Shown here piece by piece: positions 25,082 to 34,069 of a stretch of DNA of 64,000 nt; position 1 is the first letter of the stretch, and every line of letters begins with the position of its first letter. Location: contig JAEWAU010000078.1 in assembly GCA_023391535.1 (NCBI GenBank), positions 21,637-85,636 on the forward strand, written 5' to 3'. The notes beneath the pieces were generated by a model. The model saw nothing but the letters and a program-made list of their open reading frames with translations, was not told where the DNA came from and searched no databases. The stretch comes from Bacillota bacterium. GTDB taxonomy: Bacteria > Bacillota > Clostridia > Oscillospirales > Ethanoligenentaceae. The position numbers were made by a program, and so were the translations under genes.

Positions 25082-26140
25082 TCAGAGCATCAGCCGTTTG
25101 GCGAGATCCGCCCGGTTCTGCGCATAGTTAAGGGCGGTATCCGCGCTGATGTCGCCTTTTGCAAAAAGATCGAAAATGGCGTCGTCCATCGTCTGCATTC
25201 CGGCTTTGCGGCTGGTTTGGAGCACCGAAGGTATTTGAAAGGTTTTCGCTTCGCGGATATAGTTGCGGATGGCGCTGTTGGAGATCAGAACTTCCATGGC
25301 CGCCACCCGGCCGCTTCCATCCATTTTGGGCAGAAGCTGCTGGGAAACGATGCACTCGAGAACGTCCGCGAGCTGCGTGCGGATCTGCTGCTGCTGGTAG
25401 GGCGGGAAAACATCGATGATGCGGTCCACGGTGCTGGCCGCCCGAATCGTATGCAGGGTGGAAAAAACCAGATGCCCCGTTTCCGCCGCCGTAATCGCGA
25501 TCGAGATGGTTTCGAGATCCCGCATCTCCCCCACGAGGATCACGTCCGGATCCTGCCGAAGGGCCGCCCGGAGCGCGGCGGCATAGCTTCTGGAATCGCT
25601 GCCGATCTCCCTTTGGTTCACGATGGATTTGTCGTGCCGGTGCAGGTACTCGATGGGGTCTTCCAGCGTGATGATATGGTAACTGTAGCTGTGGTTGATA
25701 ACGTTGATGAGCGAGGCGAGCGTGGTGGATTTTCCGGAACCCGTGGCGCCGGTTACGAGCACAAGACCCCTCATTTTACCGGTCATCCTCACTACGGATT
25801 CCGGGATGCCCAGATCCTTCGGAGAAGGAATATCGAGGTTCAGAATGCGGGCCGCCAGCGCCGTGCTGCCCCGCTGGCGGAAGACGTTGACGCGAAACCG
25901 GCCCACACCGGCAATCGAATAGGCGAAATCCACTTCCCCGGCCGTTCGGAATTCCTCGATATGCCGCTCGTCCATGATGCGAAAGGCGATTTCCTCAATA
26001 TCGGCCGGCCTGAGTTTTTCATCGGACATGGGCACGAGAGAGCCGTCGATGCGGCAGCTCGGCTCGCGGGAGCTGGAAAGATGCAGGTCGGAGGCGTGGC
26101 GCGCCATCGCCGCCTGAATCAGCTCGTCAAACGTCAGCAT
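25082..26140 (-). CDS. pilT: Type IV pilus retraction ATPase PilT
   Basis: A cytoplasmic hexameric motor of 352 residues from ATG 26140. It carries Walker A (GATGSGKST, Lys137), the Asp-box region (ITLEDPIEY), Walker B (VILVGEMRD), the His-box (HLVFSTLHT), and the PilT hallmark AIRNYIREAK near the C-terminus, which separates it from PilB and GspE. Lacking the PilB N-domain and zinc motif, it is a retraction motor. Its ribosome site GAGGAG lies in the last codons of pilB, so the two are coupled. Confidence 0.95.
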   Translation of the reverse strand: MLTFDELIQAAMARHASDLHLSSSREPSCRIDGSLVPMSDEKLRPADIEEIAFRIMDERHIEEFRTAGEVDFAYSIAGVGRFRVNVFRQRGSTALAARILNLDIPSPKDLGIPESVVRMTGKMRGLVLVTGATGSGKSTTLASLINVINHSYSYHIITLEDPIEYLHRHDKSIVNQREIGSDSRSYAAALRAALRQDPDVILVGEMRDLETISIAITAAETGHLVFSTLHTIRAASTVDRIIDVFPPYQQQQIRTQLADVLECIVSQQLLPKMDGSGRVAAMEVLISNSAIRNYIREAKTFQIPSVLQTSRKAGMQTMDDAIFDLFAKGDISADTALNYAQNRADLAKRLML

Positions 26141-26148
26141 TCGGCACA

Positions 26149-27849
26149 CTACTCCTCATATGTAATCTTGAGCACTTCCGGAATGGAGGTGATACCCTCC
26201 AGCACATATTCCGCGGCGCTCATGCGCAGCGTCTGCATCCCTTCCGCAAGCGCCGCATCCTGAATCTGCTCGGTGGTTCCCTGCTCGGAAATAACATGCC
26301 GCAGCTTCGGCGTGATCTCCATAATCTCATAAACGCCGATGCGGCCGTAATAGCCGGTTCCGCCGCAAAGCGGGCATCCCACCGGATCGTACAGGGTCAC
26401 GTCCTGCTCTTTCGGTACGCCGAGCATGCGCTTTTCGTCCTCCGTGGCGGCGCGGGGAGCGCGGCAGGAGGTGCACAGGCGCCGCACGAGCCGCTGGGCG
26501 ATGATGCCGATGAGCGAATCCGCCAGCAGGTACGATTCCACATTCATATTCATCAGGCGCGTAACGGTGGCGGCAGCGTTGTTCGTGTGCAGCGTGCTCA
26601 CCACCAAATGGCCGGTAATGGAAGCCTGCACGGCGATGCCGGCGGTTTCGGAATCCCGGATTTCGCCGATCATGATGATATCCGGGTCCTGCCGCAGAAT
26701 AGAGCGCAGCGCGCTCGCAAAGGTCAGGTCCGCCTTCGGGTTCACCTGCACCTGGTTGACGCCGGCGATGTTCGCCTCGATCGGGTCTTCGACGGTGATG
26801 ATGTTGACGCCCTCCGTGTTCAGCTCCGAAAGGGCCGTGTAAAGAGTAGTGGATTTTCCGGAACCCGTTGGGCCCGTAACGAGCAAAATTCCGTGCGGGC
26901 GCATCAGGATGCGGTCGAACTTCGCAAGCTCCCAGTCGCGCAGGCCGAGCTTCGATTTGTCGCGCGTCAGCGCGTTGGCCGCGGCAAGGCGCAGAACGAT
27001 CTTTTCGCCGTAAGCGGTGGGGATGGCGGAAACACGGATATCGTACTCCGCGCGGTCCACAACGGCGGTCATCCTGCCGTCCTGCGGCTTGCGCTTTTCG
27101 GAAATATCCATTCCCGAAAGGATCTTGATGCGCGTAACGATGGCCGGGAGCAGGGAGATATCGTACAGCATCTTTTCCACGAGCACGCCGTCGATGCGGT
27201 AGCGGACGCGGATCTGCTTCTCCAGCGGGTCCAGATGAATGTCGCTCGCCCTCTGGCGCGCCGCCTGCTCGATAATGGAGCGGACGAGCTGCACGATGGG
27301 CGCCGTGGAGAGCTCCGTTTCTTCCTGCGCGGCGTCTTCCGCAGTGTCCTGATTCCGATCCCGCTCCTTGGCATACTGTTCCGCCGCGGACATTGCCTCT
27401 CCCGCGCCGAAATATTTATCGAGCATCGCGTTAATCGAGCTGCGTGTGGAAATCCGCGGCTCGACCAAATGGTTTGTAATGATCGAAATATCGTCCTGCG
27501 CCACCGTATCGAGCGGGTCGGCCATGGCAAGCAGCAAAAGATGGGCGTTCGCCGGGTCGAACCCCAGCGGCAAAACGTTATGTTTTCTCAGAACCGAACC
27601 CGGAACAAGATTGACGATTTCCGGCGGGATATTCATTCCGCGCAGATTGACCGTTTCAATTCCAAGCTGCGTATGGAGCGCATTGGCAATTTCCTCGTCC
27701 GTCGTGATTCCGTTTTCCACAAGGTAATCGCCGATTCGCTTATGATCTTTCTGCTGCGCCACAAGCGCTTTTTCCAATTCTTTTTCGCTGATAACATGCT
27801 GCTGAAGCAATATTTCGCCCAGCCTGTGCCGGTTTTTTTGAAATTTCAC
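26149..27849 (-). CDS. pilB: Type IV pilus assembly ATPase PilB
   Basis: GspE/PilB family extension motor, 566 residues from GTG 27849. That start follows AGAGGAAA and gives the family opening (VKFQKNRHRLGEILLQ). The open frame continues to 28050 but the extra 67 residues have no ribosome site and look like leader sequence. It shows a GSPII_E N-terminal domain (about 8-70), Walker A GPTGSGKST (Lys332), the Asp box (ITVEDPIEA), Walker B (IIMIGEIRD), the His box (HLVVSTLHT) and a four-Cys zinc site (CTSC, then CPLCGGTG). It is the first gene of the pilus operon. Confidence 0.94.
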   Translation of the reverse strand: MKFQKNRHRLGEILLQQHVISEKELEKALVAQQKDHKRIGDYLVENGITTDEEIANALHTQLGIETVNLRGMNIPPEIVNLVPGSVLRKHNVLPLGFDPANAHLLLLAMADPLDTVAQDDISIITNHLVEPRISTRSSINAMLDKYFGAGEAMSAAEQYAKERDRNQDTAEDAAQEETELSTAPIVQLVRSIIEQAARQRASDIHLDPLEKQIRVRYRIDGVLVEKMLYDISLLPAIVTRIKILSGMDISEKRKPQDGRMTAVVDRAEYDIRVSAIPTAYGEKIVLRLAAANALTRDKSKLGLRDWELAKFDRILMRPHGILLVTGPTGSGKSTTLYTALSELNTEGVNIITVEDPIEANIAGVNQVQVNPKADLTFASALRSILRQDPDIIMIGEIRDSETAGIAVQASITGHLVVSTLHTNNAAATVTRLMNMNVESYLLADSLIGIIAQRLVRRLCTSCRAPRAATEDEKRMLGVPKEQDVTLYDPVGCPLCGGTGYYGRIGVYEIMEITPKLRHVISEQGTTEQIQDAALAEGMQTLRMSAAEYVLEGITSIPEVLKITYEE

Positions 27850-28071
27850 AATATTTCCTCTGCTTCGCAGCATAGTTTGCATCTGCCAATTCGAAAGCGG
27901 CTGCTCCGGCGGCGCTTTAAACGGGCTGCCCGCAGTTTCGTCCGGTTTTTTTCCGCTCGGCGGCAACCGGCTGCTGTTCCGATATGCATTCGCAAACAAA
28001 GGTCTTATTTTTTTCTGTTTTTCGCTCTGTTTCCCCATAAAAAGCAGCAAAAATACGCATCAAAGAAATGA

Positions 28072-28089
28072 TTTTTTGCCGGCAAAAAA
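28072..28089. repeat. Perfect 18-bp palindrome in the pilus operon leader
   Basis: Six T, GCCGGC, then six A, symmetrical over 18 bases. It lies about 120-140 bases after the predicted start of transcription and before pilB. It could be an operator or an RNA hairpin with attenuator-like shape, since a run of T precedes and follows it on alternate strands. Confidence 0.4.
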
Positions 28090-28218
28090 ACTATGCCATA
28101 AAAAATCCGGCAAATGAATCGATAGCTTTTGTTTTCAAAACGAAACAGCTCCTGCGGTTTTTTCAGAAAACACAGCAATTCATGCCGGGATTTTTTGCAA
28201 ATTATAACTTTTGAATTG

Positions 28219-28247
28219 AGTATATACTGTTTGCATATTAATGTCAA
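28219..28247 (-). promoter_or_regulatory. Near-consensus promoter of the pilus operon
   Basis: On the minus strand TTGACA (28242-28247) and TATACT (28219-28224) are separated by exactly 17 bases. Transcription from near 28212 would give a leader of roughly 360 bases before pilB GTG 27849. The 604-base gap 27850-28453 holds this promoter, the leader with its palindrome, and the terminator of the peptide importer operon. I looked for c-di-GMP riboswitch signature sequences in the leader and did not find them. Confidence 0.75.
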
Positions 28248-28344
28248 CCAATCTGTATTTTCTTTCCTGTGGTTCATAAGGCCCGGTTCGTTTACCGGAT
28301 ACTTTTGCACAGGAACACCAAAAATGAAGCCCGCTCGCTCATGA

Positions 28345-28390
28345 CGCAGAGCCGCCCATTCCGGAAAACTCCGATAAGGGCGGCTCTGCG
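28345..28390 (-). terminator. Hairpin terminator after the peptide importer operon
   Basis: A perfect 13-base-pair GC-rich stem (CGCAGAGCCGCCC and complement) with a 20-base loop lies about 65 bases after the binding-protein stop. A T-run follows only on the plus strand, so on the minus strand termination rests on the strong stem. Confidence 0.6.
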
Positions 28391-28453
28391 TTTTCCGGAA
28401 AGCACGGAAAGTACGGCTGTTCCGGTTATTGCATGAATCGCGGCTTAGGCATG

Positions 28454-30058
28454 TTACTTGAAAAAGAGCTTCGAAAGATCTTCAAAATGATAGACCGGAA
28501 CAAGGCTCGCGTCCTGGATGCCGCCGATATCGGAATCGATGGCGAGCACGCGTTTGTTCTCGATGATGGGATAGAATACCGCGTCGTCCTGCAGGCGGGC
28601 CTGCAGCTTTGCGTAGATCGCCCTGCGCTTGCTCACGTCAAGCTCGTTCACGCCTTGGCTGAACAGGCTGTCCACGGTCGAGTCCGCGAGACCGGGATAG
28701 TTTGAGGAGCTGCCGGTGGTGAACAGCGAGCTGAACGTGGAGGGGTCGATCCCCATGATGTATCCGTCCAGATAAAGGTCGAAATTGCCCGTATGCTTTT
28801 CCAGTTGGTCGCTCATGGCGGAATCGTCCAGGCCTTCCAGCGTGACATTGACGCCTATGGCGCCGAGCTCCTGCTGGATGACGGCTGCCTGCAGCTGATA
28901 GGCGACGCTGCCGTTCGCGTAAGCGAGCTTGAGGCTGGGGCGCGAAACGCCCGCCTGGCTGAGGAGCTGCTTCGCCTTTCCCGTATCGGTATCGTATTTC
29001 TGCACACCGGCGGTTGTGTAGTACGGGCTCTCCGTGGGAAGGAACGTATACGCCGGCACGGCGAAATCGGTGGAATAAAACGAAGCCGTGAGCAATTGCT
29101 GACGGTTCAGGGCATACAGTACAGCCTTGCGGAAGTCGGGATTCTGAACCGTCTTGGATTTGAGGTTGAAGGCGAGGTAGCCGATACGGCCTTCGCTGTA
29201 GGGATAAATGCCGAGGTTCGCGTTGCCCTTGAACTTGGAGACATCCTGCGGCTGGACTTCGCACGAATTGATCTCGCCTTTCTGCAGGGCCAGCAGCTTG
29301 GTGTCGTAATCCGAGATGATGCGGAACACGACGTTCCCTATCTTCGGCGCGCCGAGGAAATAATCTTCGTTGGCCGTGAACTTCACATACTGCCCCGCCT
29401 TGTATTCCACCAGTTTATAAGGGCCCGTGCCCACCGGCGCGGCGTTTTTGGGGCTGTTTTCAATGCTTTTTTCGTTCTGATAGACGTGTTTGGGCATAAT
29501 GAAGATATCGCCCAGCAGCTCCAGCGCATCCGCGTTCTTTTCGGGGAACGTGAATTTCACCGTGTAGTCGTCCGCCTTTTCCACCTTTACGGCTTTGTTG
29601 TTGTATACCAGCTGGCTGTAGGCCCAGCCGGCGGCGGAATCCTCCTCCATTCTCTGATAGGTGAAGACGACGTCATCCGCCGTGAGCGGCTGCCCGTCGC
29701 TCCATTTGACGTCGTGCCGCAGCTTTGCCGTATAGGTCAGGCCGTCCGAGGAGGGCGTCATACTTTCCGCGAGAAAATACACGACTTTATTGACATTGTA
29801 CATATAAAGCGGCGAATAGAGCAGTTTAATCTCCGTGAGGCCATATCGGTCATTCGTGGAAATGACGTTGACCGCGTTTCCGGGGTCGCCCGCGATGCCA
29901 TAAGTGTACGTATTGGATTTTGCCGCCGCGCTGCTCGGCTGGGATGCGGCGGAGGAGGAAGAGGAAGTGCCACCGCTTTTCGCGCTGCAGCCGGCGAACA
30001 GCAGAACCGCCGCCAGAGCGGCCGCCGCAGCCCGGAAACCAATGTTTCGCTTTTTCAT
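28454..30058 (-). CDS. Peptide ABC transporter substrate-binding lipoprotein
   Basis: An extracytoplasmic family 5 solute-binding protein (DppA/OppA class), 534 residues. ATG 30058 follows GGAGGAATC. The lipoprotein signal ends in the lipobox LLFAGC with Cys24, followed by a Ser-rich linker. Further on it has the family pattern LRHDVKWSDGQPLTADDVVF and GTGPYKLVEY. The longer open frame upstream reads a tandem repeat and is not coding. It is the last gene of the importer operon, separated from the ATPase gene by 101 bases that hold a 12-mer tandem repeat. The peptide substrate range cannot be told from sequence. Confidence 0.93.
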   Translation of the reverse strand: MKKRNIGFRAAAAALAAVLLFAGCSAKSGGTSSSSSAASQPSSAAAKSNTYTYGIAGDPGNAVNVISTNDRYGLTEIKLLYSPLYMYNVNKVVYFLAESMTPSSDGLTYTAKLRHDVKWSDGQPLTADDVVFTYQRMEEDSAAGWAYSQLVYNNKAVKVEKADDYTVKFTFPEKNADALELLGDIFIMPKHVYQNEKSIENSPKNAAPVGTGPYKLVEYKAGQYVKFTANEDYFLGAPKIGNVVFRIISDYDTKLLALQKGEINSCEVQPQDVSKFKGNANLGIYPYSEGRIGYLAFNLKSKTVQNPDFRKAVLYALNRQQLLTASFYSTDFAVPAYTFLPTESPYYTTAGVQKYDTDTGKAKQLLSQAGVSRPSLKLAYANGSVAYQLQAAVIQQELGAIGVNVTLEGLDDSAMSDQLEKHTGNFDLYLDGYIMGIDPSTFSSLFTTGSSSNYPGLADSTVDSLFSQGVNELDVSKRRAIYAKLQARLQDDAVFYPIIENKRVLAIDSDIGGIQDASLVPVYHFEDLSKLFFK

Positions 30059-30073
30059 AGATGATTCCTCCAG

Positions 30074-30114
30074 TATCGTTTTTGTATCGGTTTTTGTATC
30101 GGTTTTTGTATCGG
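30074..30114. repeat. 12-bp tandem repeat upstream of the binding-protein gene
   Basis: The unit TATCGGTTTTTG occurs about three and a half times head to tail (the first copy lacks one G). It lies just upstream of the ribosome site of the binding-protein gene, inside the operon. Confidence 0.8.
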
Positions 30115-30159
30115 CAGCTGTTTCGTTTCTGCCCCGAACGGCAAAGCAGGAGGCGGCGG

Positions 30160-31149
30160 TCACCCCTCCAGGTGGCAGGCCACAAAATGGCCTCCTCCCA
30201 CGTCGCGCAGTTCCGGTTCGCTTGCCCGGCACTTCGCTTCGGCGAGGGGACATCGGGTGCAGAACCGGCAGCAGGGCGGCAGATCCACGGGGCTCGGAGG
30301 GTCTCCCGAAAGCACCTGCATTTTGGTTTCGCGCGCGGTTTTCGGGTCCGGCACCGGAACGGAGGACAACAGGGCGCGGGTGTAGGGGTGAAGCGGATGG
30401 GTGTAAAGCTCTTCCCCGGAAGCGAGTTCCACAATTCTGCCCAGGTACATCACGCCGATGCGCCGGGAGATATGCCGCACCATGGAAAGATCATGGGCGA
30501 TGAACAGATAGGTGAGGCCCATCTCCTGCTGGATATCCTCCAGCAGATTCACGACCTGGGCCTGCACCGAAACGTCCAAAGCGGAAATCGGCTCGTCGCA
30601 CAGCACGAACGCGGGGGTGACCACCAGGGCGCGGGCGATGCCCACGCGCTGGCACTGCCCGCCACTGAGCTCATAAGGGAACTTTTCCATATCTTCTCCC
30701 GCAATCCCCACTTTGGCGAGGATTGCCCGCACCTTCTCGGCGCGTTCCGGCGCCGTGAGCTTCATATGGATGCGCAGCGGTTCTTCAACGAGTTCCCGAA
30801 CGGTAAACGTTGGGTCGAGCGACGAAAACGGGTTCTGGAAGATCACCTGCATCCGGCGGTGGTATGGCTTGAGCTGCCTGCCGTGCAGGAAAGCGATCGA
30901 TCGGCCTTCGAACCGCACATCCCCGGCCGTAAAATCGTACAGCCGCGTGATGCACCGCCCAAGCGTCGTCTTTCCGCAGCCGGATTCGCCCACAAGGCCG
31001 AACGTCTCCCCTTTGCGGATATCGAAGGATACGTCGTCCACCGCGCGGAGCTGCCGACTCAGGCTGAGGCCGAACGCGTCGCGCACCGGAAAGTATTTTT
31101 TAAGATTGCGGACTTCAATCAGGCTGTCCGGCGTTTTCGTTTGGTTCAT
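30160..31149 (-). CDS. Peptide ABC transporter ATPase, DppF/OppF type
   Basis: A 329-residue ABC ATPase with Walker A GESGCGKTT, Q-loop QNPFSSLDP, signature LSGGQCQRVGIARAL, Walker B FVLCDEPISALD and the C-terminal oligopeptide-transporter tail with four Cys around CRFCTRCPLAEAKC. It starts inside the 3' end of the DppD-like gene (35-base overlap) behind AAAAGGGGG, so the two are coupled. It pairs with the DppD-like subunit to power the importer. Confidence 0.93.
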   Translation of the reverse strand: MNQTKTPDSLIEVRNLKKYFPVRDAFGLSLSRQLRAVDDVSFDIRKGETFGLVGESGCGKTTLGRCITRLYDFTAGDVRFEGRSIAFLHGRQLKPYHRRMQVIFQNPFSSLDPTFTVRELVEEPLRIHMKLTAPERAEKVRAILAKVGIAGEDMEKFPYELSGGQCQRVGIARALVVTPAFVLCDEPISALDVSVQAQVVNLLEDIQQEMGLTYLFIAHDLSMVRHISRRIGVMYLGRIVELASGEELYTHPLHPYTRALLSSVPVPDPKTARETKMQVLSGDPPSPVDLPPCCRFCTRCPLAEAKCRASEPELRDVGGGHFVACHLEG

Positions 31150-32125
31150 GGCCGTCCCCCTTTTCTAAAAAGCACCGGGCACTGTGCGTGGGCGAATACC
31201 GCCGAACCGGCGGCAGCTGCGTGCGGCAGCAAGGAAGAACCCGGTCACATCGGTCCGCAAACGGGCAGCCCGCACTTGCGCGCAGAATGGAAGGCGCCAT
31301 CCCGCGGATCGGCTTCAACCGTTCGCGGGGGCCGCTTCCTACAGAAGGGATCGAGGCGAGCAGCGCCTTCGTATACGGGTGGCCCGGGGAATAGAAGATC
31401 TCGTCCGCGGTGCCCTCCTCCATCGGCATCCCGCCGTACATCACGGCGATCCGGTCGCACATGCTGGCCACGATCCCAAGGTTGTGCGTAATCAGGATGA
31501 TGGACATCCTGCGCTTGCTTTGCAGCTGCCGGAGCAGCGCCAGTATCTGCGCCTGAACGGTCACGTCCAGCGCCGTCGTCGGCTCGTCCGCAATCAGGAG
31601 CTTCGGCTGGCAGGCAAGCGCCATCGCGATGAGCACGCGCTGCATCATGCCGCCGGAAAGCTCGTGGGGATACTGTTCCAGCCGCTTTACGGGCAGAGGA
31701 ATACCCACGCTGCGCAGCAATTCCAGCGAAACCGCCCGCACCTTCGCTTTGGGCACCACGCGGTGCCGGAGCAAAATCTCGGAGAGGTCGGCTCCGATTT
31801 TCCGCAGCGGGTCCAGCGACGACATGGGGTCCTGAAAAATCATGGAGATTTCGGAGCCGCGCAGCCGGCATTGTTCCCGCTCTTCCATCCGTCGAAGGTC
31901 CTTCCCGCAAAAACGGATTTCACCCTCCTCGATTCGGGCGTTGCCCGGCAGAATGCCGAGCACCGCTTTCATGGTGACGCTCTTGCCGCTCCCGGATTCG
32001 CCCACAAGCCCAAGCACTTCGCCATCCGCCATCGCAAGATTCATTCCGCGCACCGCCTCCGCGCGCCCGCCGTGCAGCGCGAAGCTCACGTGCAGCCCGC
32101 TCAGTTCCAGAATTGTCTTTTCCAT
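31115..32125 (-). CDS. Peptide ABC transporter ATPase, DppD/OppD type
   Basis: A 336-residue ABC ATPase with Walker A GESGSGKSV, signature LSGGMMQRVLIAMAL, Walker B LLIADEPTTALD and the C-terminal Cys-containing extension (GCPFADRCDRVLPCC). It follows the DppC-like permease by 3 bases and overlaps the DppF-like gene. The ATG follows AAAGGGTAGGG. Confidence 0.93.
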   Translation of the reverse strand: MEKTILELSGLHVSFALHGGRAEAVRGMNLAMADGEVLGLVGESGSGKSVTMKAVLGILPGNARIEEGEIRFCGKDLRRMEEREQCRLRGSEISMIFQDPMSSLDPLRKIGADLSEILLRHRVVPKAKVRAVSLELLRSVGIPLPVKRLEQYPHELSGGMMQRVLIAMALACQPKLLIADEPTTALDVTVQAQILALLRQLQSKRRMSIILITHNLGIVASMCDRIAVMYGGMPMEEGTADEIFYSPGHPYTKALLASIPSVGSGPRERLKPIRGMAPSILRASAGCPFADRCDRVLPCCRTQLPPVRRYSPTHSARCFLEKGDGHEPNENAGQPD

Positions 32126-32128
32126 GCC

Positions 32129-32998
32129 CTACCCTTTCTGCAAAGCCGTTTGCGGTTCCGCAATCAGGCGCAGCAGCTCGCCCAGGCGGTTGAACGAAAA
32201 TATGGTGAGCACGATGAGCAGCCCGGGCAGAATGGCCATATACGGAGCCGACTGCAGGTTCTGCTGCGCGTTCTGGAGCAGGCTCCCCCAGGAGGACATG
32301 GGCTGCTGCACCCCCAGCCCCAAAAAGCTCAGCGAAGACTCCGTGAGGATTGCGTTTGCGATGCTGGTGGTGGAACAGACCAGAATGGTGGGCAGAATCG
32401 ACGGAATGATGTGCCGCAGAATAACGGCCGGCGCGCGTTCGCTCGACGCGACGGCGTAAAGGACGTATTCCCGCTCTTTCACCGTAAGGGTTTCGGCCCG
32501 GACGAGCCTTGCCATCTCCATCCAGCTCAGCAAGCCGATCACAAGGCAAATGGTCTGGAACCCCGGCCGGAGAAAAACGCCTGCCACAATAATGAGGATC
32601 AGCTGGGGAATGGAGGACATCACATCCACAAGGCGCATGAGGACATTGTCGATCACGCCGCCGAAATAGCCGCTGACCGTGCCCGCCACCACGCCGATGA
32701 ACGTGGAAAGGCACATGGAAAGCAGGCCGATCAGCAGCGAGATGCGCCCTCCATAGATCGTTCTGGTCAGGTAATCGCGCCCCAGTTCATCGGTGCCGAA
32801 GGGATGCCGGAGCGTGGGAGCCTGAAAGATATGGGAGGTATCGATCGTATTGGGCCGGTTCGGGAGCAGGAAAGCGAAAACGGAAAAGCCGGCAACGATG
32901 AGCAGGAACCCGATGCAGAAAAGCGTGCCGGTATTCCGACGCAGTTCTTCCCTTACCGCCCGGACTCTCCGGCTGCCCGGATTATTTGAAAGCTTCAT
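32129..32998 (-). CDS. Peptide ABC transporter permease, DppC type
   Basis: A 289-residue membrane permease with an N-terminal helix (about 28-48), the conserved HPFGTDELGRDYLTRTIYGGR stretch and five further helices with the EAA-type coupling loop (YAVASSERAPAVILRHIIP). The start follows GAGGGG with short spacing. It lies between the DppB-like permease and the DppD-like ATPase. Confidence 0.92.
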   Translation of the reverse strand: MKLSNNPGSRRVRAVREELRRNTGTLFCIGFLLIVAGFSVFAFLLPNRPNTIDTSHIFQAPTLRHPFGTDELGRDYLTRTIYGGRISLLIGLLSMCLSTFIGVVAGTVSGYFGGVIDNVLMRLVDVMSSIPQLILIIVAGVFLRPGFQTICLVIGLLSWMEMARLVRAETLTVKEREYVLYAVASSERAPAVILRHIIPSILPTILVCSTTSIANAILTESSLSFLGLGVQQPMSSWGSLLQNAQQNLQSAPYMAILPGLLIVLTIFSFNRLGELLRLIAEPQTALQKG

Positions 32999-33013
32999 AA
33001 CCCCTCTGACTCC

Positions 33014-33967
33014 TCATCTCGTCTGCTTGATTCTGGGGTCTGCCACATGGTAGAGGACATCGGCCAGAAGATTCCCCAGAATGACGAGCACCGCTGAAAA
33101 CAGGAGAATATCCATGACCACCGGATAATCCAGCCCCTGCACCGCCTTGACGAAATAGGGGCCCACACCCGGCCAGTCGAACACCGTTTCGGTGATAACG
33201 GCGCCTGTCACAAGAATTGGGAGCGACATGCCGAACTCCGTGAGCAGCGGGAGCAGCACATTCCGCGCCACATGCCGCAGCAAAATCTCCCGGGGGCCCG
33301 CCCCGAATGCCCGCTGCACCGTCACATAATTTTCCTTCATCTGGCCGATGGCGGAGGCCCGCACGTAGCGAACGAGGCCGGGCAGGAATTCCAGCGTCAA
33401 AACCGTGAACGGCAGCGCGTAATGCAGCAGGAAATCGGAGATGGAGTGTTCCCTTCCCACTGTGTGCATGCCGATAATGGGGAAGATTCCGAGCTTGTAG
33501 CCAAAGAGGAAAATAAAAACCATGGCGAGCCAGAAGCCCGGCACCGCGATACCCACCGAGCAGACGCCGTCGATGATGCGGTCCGCAAGGCTCCCGCGCC
33601 GGGAACCTGCCGCAAGCCCCAGCAGAAGAGCGAGCACCGTGGCCAGGAGATCCGCCGGGAGTGCGAGCACGATGGTGGCCGGAAGCCGGGCCGCCAGATC
33701 CTGCGCGATGCTGGCGTGGGTGACGAGCGAATACCCCAGGTTCCCGTGCAGAAGGTCGCTCAGCCATGCCAGGTACCGAAAATAAGCAGGCTGATTGTAG
33801 CCGTATTTCACCTTGATGAGCGCGATCGCCTGAGCGGACATTCGCGGCGTGATCAGGGAGTCGATCACGTTGTACGGCGCGAGCTGAATCAGCGCAAAGC
33901 AGAGGATTGTGATGAGCAGGAGCAGAGGGACAGCCTGCGCGCAGCGTTTGAGTACATAGCGAATCAA
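33014..33967 (-). CDS. Peptide ABC transporter permease, DppB type
   Basis: A 317-residue permease, first gene of the importer operon. It begins with the family pattern IRYVLKRCAQAVPLLLLITIL and has six membrane segments with the coupling loop VQRAFGAGPREILLRHVARN. The start codon is TTG at 33967, fixed by the GAGGAGTG site 6-9 bases upstream. Confidence 0.92.
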   Translation of the reverse strand: MIRYVLKRCAQAVPLLLLITILCFALIQLAPYNVIDSLITPRMSAQAIALIKVKYGYNQPAYFRYLAWLSDLLHGNLGYSLVTHASIAQDLAARLPATIVLALPADLLATVLALLLGLAAGSRRGSLADRIIDGVCSVGIAVPGFWLAMVFIFLFGYKLGIFPIIGMHTVGREHSISDFLLHYALPFTVLTLEFLPGLVRYVRASAIGQMKENYVTVQRAFGAGPREILLRHVARNVLLPLLTEFGMSLPILVTGAVITETVFDWPGVGPYFVKAVQGLDYPVVMDILLFSAVLVILGNLLADVLYHVADPRIKQTR

Positions 33968-34069
33968 GTTTTCACTCCTCTTTCGTTAATTGCCGAAACA
34001 GAGCGAAAAGCCCCGAAAATAAATATTATTATTTTTATCTATTAAATTATATTTAATAGAATAGAGTTC

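Noticed and set aside
27850..28050. N-terminal extension of PilB by 67 codons
   Set aside because: No ribosome site precedes it, the residues are unlike PilB, and GTG 27849 has both a good site and the family's usual opening.
24578..28071. Plus-strand open frames of 561 and 591 codons opposite pilB, pilT and pilC
   Set aside because: They mirror conserved ATPase genes and have no recognisable motif; their composition is that of an antisense frame.
27850..28212. c-di-GMP riboswitch in the pilus leader
   Set aside because: I read the leader for GEMM-like conserved blocks and the class II pattern and found neither.
30059..30253. Extension of the binding protein through a Thr-Lys-Thr-Asp repeat
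   Set aside because: The repeat is the intergenic 12-mer read in frame. The lipoprotein signal and the ribosome site at 30058 define the start.
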